Shown here one piece after another: positions 55,611 to 64,000 of a stretch of 64,000 nucleotides of DNA (position 1 is its first letter; the number at the start of each line of letters is the position of its first letter). Source of the DNA: Perkinsus marinus ATCC 50983. Lineage: Eukaryota; Perkinsozoa; Perkinsida; Perkinsidae. The notes under the pieces are model-generated. The model did no database searches. It had not been told where the DNA came from and worked only from the letters and a program-made list of their open reading frames with translations. Location: NCBI RefSeq assembly GCF_000006405.1, contig NW_003215582.1, positions 221,862-285,861 on the forward strand, given 5' to 3'. The position numbers and the translations under genes were made by a program.

Positions 55611-58600
55611 ATGTCGCATACTATTGATGTACGTCTTCGGGACTCTGCGACCCTCTATTTGCATATCATTGCTGATCGGTTGAGTCCATCATTGACATAT
55701 CCACTCAGTTGTATAGTCTGTATTGACCGTTTAAAAGCGTCCTCTCGTCGATGTACCTGTTTATAGTGCTCTGTTGCTTCTTAGTGTTCGCTTTTTGGAA
55801 TTTGTGAAGATTGTTTTCACTGAGTTGGCTGTGTCAGATCCCCACTTCTATTCGCGAGATATTTGCCGGCACTGAGCGTTCCGATAGCAGCAGTGGCTCA
55901 CCGATGGAGACCGCTGTAGAGCAGTTCGGGCCGCCGCCAGGTCTACAGTCGCCTCCATCATCTATGGTGCGTATTACCTTTTACTCTTGGCTCGTATCGT
56001 GGGGGGCACGCATACGCACCTTCAGGGAGTGTTGGTGATCTCTCTTTATGTATTGTCAGGCGACAGATTTATCCTGTCTACAGTCGTCTATATGGACGCC
56101 TAAGGCTAGCGATGGTCCACTTCGAACTCCTGGAGCTGCAGGTTGCTTCACTCGGGCGAGTGATGGCAGTCTACAGCATGACAGTGACAGCACAGCGTAA
56201 TGAATCGTTGATGTTGTCTGCGGTCGTCACCTCTTTTGTACCTCGATCGTTCTGACTGTTATGTCGTGATAGATGATGATCACTACTACGGTGATTGTAT
56301 TATTGCCTCTTTAGTCCTCCTGGTATCATCATGAGTGGTATATCCAGAGGTAGCAGTGTCCCTTGCGGTGCTCCGGTGTTCACTTCATCATCATCATCAT
56401 CATCGGGCTCTACTGTGACAGCATCTCCCAATTCTGGTGTTGGTAGTAGTATCAGCACCAACACTTCACCGAGTGACTGGCATGCAATTGACAGGCAAGC
56501 TTGTTGCTACTGGCTGCATCCAACCTCGTCGACTGTGCCTCATGTAGGTCTCTGCAAAGTGGAAGAGTCGTCCCGTGTCGCAGCCCATCAGCGAGCGTCG
56601 TCGGTCAGGGGTTCTGGGCAACACCTGGTACGCCTCCTGCTGCTAGCTGGGGCGCCTCAGGTTGTGGACATCCAATGGTGAGGAATCTACCGTAGTGTGG
56701 TATGCTCAATGTTGGATTTTGCAGGCAGCAACAGCTTCCCCACCGGACGTACGGTCCCCGTTTTCGGAGTTCGATGCAGTGTCGTCATCTACTTCGCCTT
56801 ATGGCGAGTCCCATGGCCGATACCATCCTCGCTCACAGGATGATGCGTATTACTCTTTGCGGGGAGTGCTCTCGTCACCAGTGTCACCGGCGGCGGCGGC
56901 GGGTTCATCAAACTTGCTGTATGATGATGGACCGACAGGTCTCGACAGGTAGGCCTACCTCGTCGTGTAACCTTTGACGGTCCTCTGTTGCTTTTAGCTC
57001 TTGTATGTTCCGTCACATTGCGAGCAGTCCGGTGATGTCGTCGATGTCTCTACCCCTGGCGAGTAACACTTTTGATCAAACAGTGGAATACTCGACGCCT
57101 CCGCTTCACCTGAGTCGAGGTGGGCCGCAGAGCTCGAGCCCTACGATGATGCAAAATGATGGGACCTCAGGGACGCCTCGCGGTATGGCAATTCGTTGAC
57201 CTCGTCTGCTGTATTGTTTGTATTAGATATTTTTCCTGGATCTTACCCTCATCCATCATATCATTCGAGGCCCCCTGCTAGCAGTAGCAGTAGGATGTAC
57301 AATCAAGTATTTACCGACGAAGTGTCCACCCCGCGAGAGCATCGTAAGGGCAGGTGAGATGATGTTGTAGCACACATCTTGGGAACTGTGTTCTCAGCGG
57401 CTCGAATCCCTGGCTGTCGTTATCTCTCCGGCATGGCTCGTCCAACACGGGCTACACTGCTAGTGATGCGGCATCCCAAAGGACCTCGACAACGCCCTGC
57501 AGTAGGACGTTCGCCGCTGACGTTGGTGGTAAACTGAAGGGTAGTGCCAGCCAGCATCACAATACACCTAGTGTCGCGTTGGAGGAGGTAGACTATTGTA
57601 GTTCGAGAGCTACTGGTAGCATCATTGTGTTGGTAGATACAGGACGAGATTCTCGAGATGGCTATGGACCGTAGCGGGAGTCGTATTCTGCAGAAGTTGA
57701 TCTCGGACACCTCGGCGGGTGCTGCAGATGGAGGGACGCATGAGGAGTTGGACGAGTTGATTGACGCTATCATCCATGAGATAAAGCCGGTGGGTTGCCA
57801 CTCCCGCTATTCCTAGCAGCAGAAGACGTTATTGATCGATGTCATCGGATTCTGTTGGGCATCCTGCCTCGTCGTCGTTCGTATGCATTTGTGATCCCAT
57901 TCTCCTTCGATCAGGTATTATCGCGTATAATGTGCGACACGTATGCTAACTATATGTGTCAGCAACTGTTCCAAGTGTCTTCAGCGGGACAGAGAATTGC
58001 TCTACTGCGCAATGTGAGGATGATACTGGCGCTTTGAGCGTGACGCAGGACGTCCCTTGCAGGTGCTGGAAAACGTAGTTTACATATCGCAAGACCGCCG
58101 TGGAACACACTCTCTCCAGGTGAGCTGGCAGTTGGGTTACATTGGGATTTATGGTGATGTTTCAGGCATTGATAGCTTGTATGCAAACTCCTCAAGAGCA
58201 TGCCTTGTTGGCTGAAACCCTCCACGATAACGTCATCAGGATGGCCTTAGATGTCCATGCTACTCACGTGAGGCAACACGTCTACGCAGCTCGTGATGGT
58301 GAAGAATGAATGTGTCGATGATTCAGGTTTTACAACAAACCATTAGCAAATGCACACCTTGTGGTCCTGGCAAGGAGTATAGTCACTTGCCTATGGCTGA
58401 TTTTGGTTTTATTTTCGACGATATTTACAGAAATCTAGAGGCTCTCGCTGGTAGGGTATCACCGTATGCACGGTCGTCGATGGAAAGCTCACTTCATTCT
58501 TCAGGTGATCCAAATGGCCTCGGTGTTGTGAAGAAGTGCATTACTCATGCACCATGGTATGATGATGGCTCGTATGTAGAGAAGTACAAGTCAAAGATGT

Positions 58601-59307
58601 TAAACAAGTTACAGTGGGTGTTCGCAAGTCGATTGCTCCTTCATTAGTTTTTTCATAGGTACTTTGTCGAGAACCCCTATGCTAATTATGCAGTTCAGCA
58701 CGCCTTGGAAATATGGGTAGGACTTGTCGTTGCTTCAGTGCTTGGACTTTCGGTGACTGATTGGCTTGTATCATGGTGTCTTCGTCAGGGACCTGAAGTT
58801 TGTACAGACATTATCATCAAAATCTCTGAAAGTATCATAGCGATGGCGATCCATAAGTTCGCATCCAATGTTGTAGAGACGGCCCTCAAAGTCTCGCCCG
58901 ACGATATGCGTAAGGAAGGATGGTGGTGGGCTACTTGTGATGTACAGCGTCGATGTTAGGTATTGTGTTAATCCATCGCTTGATCGATTATGGTAACACT
59001 TCGTCCCAAAATGCAACGATGATAACTCTCTTGAACAGCGCGTACGGTTGTCTAGATGATTCCGTTTTCAGCTCACCCGTCTGTTAGGTACGGTGTTTTC
59101 GTCATGTCGACTGCACTTCGTTTGGCGCCTACTACGGAACTGTGTGAGCAGATTTATGAAGCGTTAGTAAAGTAAGCTGATGATAATCTTCATGCTACAC
59201 GTAACCGGGGAGTGTCCAGGAACTACCAGCGCTTGCCTGATAGCCGCCACAAACAGAAGTGGGACAAGGTCCTTGTAATGGCCGAGAAACGTTGCAAAAA
59301 GGTATAG
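55611..59307 (+). CDS. PUF (Pumilio) family RNA-binding protein
   Basis: PUF proteins bind short UGU-containing motifs in 3' UTRs to control translation and decay. The likely N-terminus (MSHTIDVRLRDSATLYLHII) is followed by low-complexity exons (SSSGSPMETAVEQFGPPPGL; MSGISRGSSVPCGAPVFTSS). The C-terminal repeats are: R1 DEILEMAMDRSGSRILQKLI; R2 CDTYANYMCQQLFQ; R3 YISQDRRGTHSLQALIA; R4 RMALDVHATHVLQQTIS; R5 DPNGLGVVKKCI; R6 YFVENPYANYAVQHALEIW; R7 AMAIHKFASNVVETAL; R8 SAYGVFVMSTALRLAP. After R8 comes a basic end (YQRLPDSRHKQKWDKVLVMA, EKRCKKV) and TAG at 59305-59307. RNA-contact triplets of R1 (SR..Q), R2 and R6 (NY..Q) and R7 (SN..E) are canonical. Those of R3, R4, R5 and R8 are not. Many 35-90 nt introns separate the repeats. 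The first exon is uncertain. Confidence 0.85.
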
Positions 59308-62300
59308 AAAGGTTGATAGTACTAACGAGTGCATCCCCTAGCGATCGTGCTATCTCCCAGTACTGTCCTCATCAATGATATCATCATAACACTAGAGGGA
59401 ATTGGCACATTATCGCACTATTGCATGGATTGAAAATGATACTTATGAACAAATCTGATTGCTGCCTGTCTGCATAACGTAATTGTGATGTTGCTGATGA
59501 TTGACAATTTACCACAAAGAGCGATTGCTGAAGAAGATTAGGACCTTCTGGTCTCGAGCTTTCGTGAGATGTATCAAGAGAGTTGTGTTGTCATTACTTG
59601 TATTGTGATCTTAGGATCATCTTGAACCGTTATCAAACGATATCTCGACGGTTGAGGCCGAATCTACCGATGTGCGCCCGGTTGGAAATCGACGCGGTGC
59701 GTCACCCAAGCCTCGGAGAGATCACGGTGGGATAGACGAGATTTACTGTCAATTCCCTATCGTTTGCGGTGTCGCGTGTTGATTTTGCTATGGGATCGTA
59801 TGAAGTTCTCAGGTAGCATAGAAGCTCCTACTAGGGCGTGTAGTTCCGAAGAGACGACATGGTCCTCCACCGAGCAGTTCCACAGCGCTATCGGGGTGAA
59901 ATTTGTATGAAACCGACCTGAGAGTACATGAGCTATGTATTAGGTACCGCCCATGCCTACTACATCGGTGTGGAATAGAGACCGAAACGCGTCAACCGAT
60001 GCGTGACGTCGTCTATACGGCGGAAATAGCACAGTAGCAGATTAGCTGAAAGCCCACGGTTAGCACCGGGTTCGGTATTTCCCTCATACTTTTTTTCATC
60101 ACCTCCGAACCGAAACAGTTTGTCGTTTCGAAACAAATTGAGGGTAATCAATAGCATCGTTCGCTTCAGTGCGTGTGGTAAAGAACGCTGCCATATCGCT
60201 CTCATTTATAATCGTACCCGCTTGGCTCGGTCTCGGGTAGTGCATCACACTTCCGCGACTCTGATGGGTTTGTGCATGGCTCGCTATTGGTGGTGCTCAT
60301 CCGCTCATGGAAGACATTTAGATATATTCTGCATCATTCAGATAACACTATAAGTTTATGTGGCCTCTGGGATGCTCGTAAAAGCAACCGTGTTTCAGGT
60401 ACATTGCCTCGAAACTCATGTTACGGCTTTCATTCTTTGTGGTTGGTGGCGTATCGTTGACTGCTTTGCGGCTTCGGTCTCTCGTGGTTGCTATCATGTG
60501 CACAAAGCTATCCGATGAATGCGCACAATCGTAAACGGGTACAGTTGAACACCAATATTTGCTGAATACAAGTCGTCCTTCGAGCTCACCTAGAGGTGTC
60601 CTAGTCTCTATTTGATCCTAGCATTGGATCATCTGCCAATACTTTCACTGCTCCGTTGACTGCTCTCTCATCTGTGCCTTCAACCATTTCATTTCATGAG
60701 TGATCTCTATCCGTTTACGATCAGTCTACCTCGCTATCATTTAGTACAGTTAGGAGACGTGTCACTGTAAATTACTTTCTCCGTATTGCATATCTGTCCA
60801 GGGAGAAGACGGTGGCGGTCTTCGCTCGTCGAGTGGCAGTTGCATCGCAGTTGTCATGGTGCGTGATTGATATTCTGATATCCCGCCTAGTCTTTTTTAG
60901 AAACAATGTCTCATTGCTCCATCGTAATTTCATCATCGCCTATTACAGAAAATATGTGCTTGTTTTCCGAACGCGTTCGTTATGCTTGGAAGTAAGATAG
61001 GTCAGGGTTGCCTGTAAATACGACAGTTAGGGTAAGCTTGCGTAGACAAGAATGTTGTTGCGCTGATCTAGTTGGGTGGAAAGCTTCCTCACAGGAAGTA
61101 TATTCATATTCACGGTTATAGTTCATGACGATGCATTTGCTCACAGGACCGTGGATCTGTCTCGTTTCTGATACTTCCTGAGGTCATCTCAATGAGATAA
61201 AGTAAAACTTCCATGGCGGAAGGTCATCTTCCGTCCGTCACTCACCGTGAATGACGTATCCTTATCCCGCTGAACGCGGGAGATGAAATTCCAATCGCAA
61301 GTCTTCTTGCGTTTCGTTTTGAGCCGTCAATAATCAGTGGGAAGCACAAAACAAAGTGAAGCGCTAAGCCCCTTGCCCGAACAACCTGCGGCCGGTACGC
61401 TGCGATCGGGTAAGGGTCAGACGTTAGCTTTGACCAAGTCCCCAATCCGTGGGCCACGGACCGTGGCCCGTTGGCCGCGACTAGAATGCCTTGGCCAGAG
61501 TCAACCAGAGCGACCGGATCTCGCGTGGCTTGTGGTACAAGCCTTGTGCATGCTTGTCTTAGATGGAGTCTCCATAATGGAGATATCAATTCGCGACCTT
61601 GCTAACGCGGTCTGTGTCGGCGATATCACGCGAGATCATTTATGGGTGATCAACTTATCCGAATGCCCAATGATCCCGTGATCGTCATGAAATATCCGAA
61701 CGTGCTGGTCTGATGCGCAAACACACTGGTGGAGGGTCGTCTTGGAAACGTCGCAGGCCAGTGACTCACTCACCTATCTGCGTGGTACCCCAGTCTCGGT
61801 TCAAATCTAGCCATATGTAACAGTGGTACAATACCACTTACGAAGATGAACAGCATAATTCTCCACGGTATCCGCATTTTCTGAATCCGGAGATCCATCA
61901 TGAGACCCAGCTCTCATTCGCTGTTAGCACTGGCCCTCGGAACCGAGGTGTAGCACTTTAAACTTCCACGCTCTTTCGAGTTGAACGAAAGCCCCTCCGA
62001 CTCCAGCGTTGGATTGGAGAACCGAGGCGCCATCCAGCGAAGGCTGGATTTCCAAGTGTGCGCGGGATTGCCAATCAGCCAACGTTCAACGTCGCCACTA
62101 GTCTCAGGCTAGTAGTCTCTGTGTCTAATCTGTAGAGTCTACAGTGTAGGTTGGCAATCAGGGAATCCATGACCTGCGAATGCGCCAAAGGTTTTATGTG
62201 GCAGGGACCGCATGGTGTGAACTAGGTGTTACTTGTTTCGCACCGATACAGGCCCGGCACACATCCCCCGGGTGGAGTGGGTGGGGTTAGACAGCACCAG

Positions 62301-62980
62301 GCCAGTGGGGTATTGTTGCTCCACATGGAAACAAGCAACTCTAAGGTTGAGTTACATGTGGTGGTCGCACACGTGTCTTGCACGCATGTGTGCGTACGCA
62401 CGTGCAGATTGTGTGCTCTGCAGAGTTTGCAGTTTTGCATGCGGCGCGTTCCAGTTTTGCACAGTCTCTGGTTACAGAGGAGATTTCGCTGCCGCAACGC
62501 TCGGAGCCTGGCGGAGTAAAGTGTTGCGGGCGCGGGAAAGAAGGCTAGACTGAAACACACCTCTGCTGAGTCCCATGTTGCCATCGTTGCTTACATGTTA
62601 TTCAGTCGAAAGAGTGGTAGTAAGAGCGAATACTAATGATGTTTTCCACTATCATTCAATTCGTTGCAATGTGATTTCCGCACTCATCATCTCCCCATGT
62701 AAATCTCTCGATGAATCGTTTATCAGAGCTGCTGAGTTATCCAGATGCATTTCTGAGCTTGCCAACGTTACTCTGTCATGAAGTCATTGATATCTTCATA
62801 TTCGAGCTACTGCGTTATAGGGTTAACCAGCTCGTCGAGCTATGTTAGAACTTGCGTATTTCACCAGTCAGTTAATGTTGCAACAGCTTCGTCTAGGAGT
62901 ATCGAGTACTGGTGCCCAGGTGTTGGGTACGAGACATTTCACGGTAGAGTTTCCAGCTTTGAAATGAGGTTTGATGTGGT
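59308..62980. other. Long stretch without a supported gene
   Basis: Frames of up to 120 residues on both strands overlap each other and show no motif. A 19-bp palindrome (61451-61469) and a hairpin CCCGCTGAACGCGGG near 61266 are the only structures noted. A gene of the short-exon type could be hidden. Confidence 0.4.
61451..61469. repeat. Perfect 19-bp GC-rich palindrome
   Basis: GGGCCACGG, one central A, then CCGTGGCCC. It can form a stable hairpin in RNA or a cruciform in DNA. No following T-tract or gene end ties it to a known role. Confidence 0.85.
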
Positions 62981-62989
62981 CGCATATTG

Positions 62990-63451
62990 AAGGTTATAGC
63001 CGCACCGTCGTCGACTGAGGCCACTCGGCAGCAACTCAAGTCCAAGTCGTCCCAGAACTTAAAAGTAGCCTGGTTCACAGCAAACTGGTGCGCTCCCTGT
63101 CGGAGTATCGCCCCTCGAGTAAGACGAATGGGTATGATTTCACGAGCATTGCTCAATATCAATCGATTGTCGTTGGCAATCAGGATTAATGAAGACGATT
63201 TGATCAGATCGAGAAGTATGCCGAGATCGCAGACGCAGTGACCTTCATCAAAATCGATATCGATCATCACGAGGAGTTGGCGGATGAGTGGCATGTGAAA
63301 ACCGTTCCGACCTTCTGCCTCTTCAAAGGAGGGAAGGAGGTAGGCCCTAGCTGCTGCTCTGTTCACCCACTCACGCTGGCTTGGTCAGGTCGATAGAGTG
63401 AACGGTGCCGATCCGGAGGGACTGAAGGATGCCTTGGATCGGCTTGCTTGA
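62990..63451 (+). CDS. Thioredoxin (WCAPC active site)
   Basis: A small dithiol-disulfide oxidoreductase. Exons: KVIAAPSSTEATRQQLKSKS, LKVAWFTANWCAPCRSIAPR; intron 63119-63207 (GTAAGAC...GATCAG); IEKYAEIADAVTFIKIDIDH, HEELADEWHVKTVPTFCLFK, GGKE; intron 63340-63388 (49 nt); VDRVNGADPEGLKDALDRLA and TGA at 63449-63451. Both junctions keep frame. The thioredoxin landmarks are present: W-C-x-P-C, the buried Asp region (KIDID), the cis-Pro (TVPTF) and the terminal GG..V...G. The usual Gly between the cysteines' W-C and P is Ala (WCAPC). The 5' end is open, as the first readable codons lack an ATG and a short upstream exon is likely. Probably cytosolic, but a missing presequence cannot be excluded. 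Confidence 0.85.
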
Positions 63452-64000
63452 CGGGATTTACTTCATGAGACATCCGAGTTTTTCGCGACGAGTTTCAGTG
63501 CGATATGCATATTGAGTTCGTTATACTGGGTCGAATATCGTTGAACGTGGGAAAAGTGATATTGATTCGATATCGTCACAGCGCACAAGCCAGTAGACCG
63601 ACACCCTCAGCGGTGTTGCAGTCATGATAGTTCGAACGAGCCTTCAGATGGCCTGTATCACGCCCATCGCCGGAATACGTTGCAATGGGAGGGGTCGCGT
63701 CTAATGCCATGGTTAGGTACGGGTTGCACTCAGTCATAATAGAGGCCGAGATCCCCTCAGGTTACTGTGGCCTCGACATGTGCTTGTCTCCGTGAAACGT
63801 TCAATAGGTATTGGGCCAGCTAGTGTGCCAAGAAGAGGGTGATTATCTTGTCAACTTTAGTTAACATCGGTGATCATGGAGTGGTTGTAGAGGCTCTCTT
63901 GAATATGTCGAAGCCTTTGAGAGTGCTATGATGCTGTAGAGGGGAACTCACTCCTCGCCGATCCGTCATGCATTCCTATCATCTTACTGGTTCAATGCAC
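63452..64000. other. No gene seen at the right edge
   Basis: Sequence after the thioredoxin stop shows no clear frame or motif up to the window end. Confidence 0.45.

Noticed and set aside
61242-61681. Opposed 115- and 114-residue frames
   Set aside because: They overlap on opposite strands around a GC-rich palindrome, with no recognisable domain on either.
62222-62584. Three overlapping frames of 97-120 residues
   Set aside because: The region is CACGTG/TGCGTACGCA-rich low-complexity DNA; all three frames stay open by composition and show no motif.
1-64000. Perkinsid or dinoflagellate spliced-leader gene
   Set aside because: I looked for a GCCATTTTGGCTCAAG-like sequence on both strands and did not find one; GGCTCAAG occurs only by chance inside genes.
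1-64000. CRISPR arrays or bacterial operons
   Set aside because: The window is intron-rich eukaryotic DNA. The direct repeats seen are single pairs or simple tandem arrays without regular spacers.

Overview
The window is nuclear DNA of a unicellular eukaryote. Genes are dense, and most are cut into many exons by very short introns, typically 27-90 nt, with GT...AG borders and often GTAG or GTAA donors. Several proteins are recognisable: a K+-dependent type membrane H+-pyrophosphatase, an ABCB7/Atm1-type mitochondrial ABC transporter, AP-3 beta adaptin, a selenoprotein M-like protein, a three-RRM plus SPOC protein, an aquaporin and a PUF protein. This set with these introns fits an alveolate protist; a perkinsid (Perkinsus) is my best guess. 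That is an inference from gene style, not a database result.

Layout: (1) 1-1880 has no gene but holds a 65-bp inverted repeat pair. (2) 1.9-23.8 kb is read almost entirely on the minus strand: aquaporin, RRM protein, TPR protein, a small possibly mitochondrial protein, a triose-phosphate/nucleotide-sugar-type transporter, small unknown genes, the three-RRM/SPOC (Spen/RBM15-like) protein, AP-3 beta, a single-exon secreted protein with a J-domain-like HPD motif, and an unknown helical protein. A repeat-rich stretch at 3.0-5.1 kb and small plus-strand exons at 5.15-5.9 kb interrupt it. (3) At about 24 kb the direction switches. From 24.75 to 38.4 kb genes run on the plus strand: H+-pyrophosphatase, a Gly/Tyr/Lys-rich repeat protein with zinc-finger and SH3 modules, ABCB7-like transporter, selenoprotein M with in-frame TGA and a SECIS-like hairpin, and a divergent cyclophilin. 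(4) 39.7-43.4 kb is minus: two unknown proteins and a Trf4/PAPD5-type nucleotidyltransferase. (5) 44.3-49.1 kb is plus: unknown genes and a membrane protein with PqiA-like segments, interrupted by a 100-N assembly gap. (6) 50.3-53.8 kb is minus: a run of small unknown genes, two of which look like paralogues. (7) 55.6-59.3 kb (plus) is a PUF RNA-binding protein; 63.0-63.45 kb (plus) is a thioredoxin. The rest shows only repeats or nothing I can support.

Functional themes are RNA binding (RRM, RRM/SPOC, PUF, Trf4-like), membrane transport (aquaporin, sugar-phosphate-type transporter, H+-pyrophosphatase, ABC exporter) and thiol/selenol chemistry (selenoprotein M, thioredoxin). Because the genes are multi-exonic and no tool was available, exon borders are hand-derived from reading-frame continuity. 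Where I quote exact introns (selenoprotein M, cyclophilin, thioredoxin) the junctions keep frame and use GT/AG; elsewhere gene spans are approximate.
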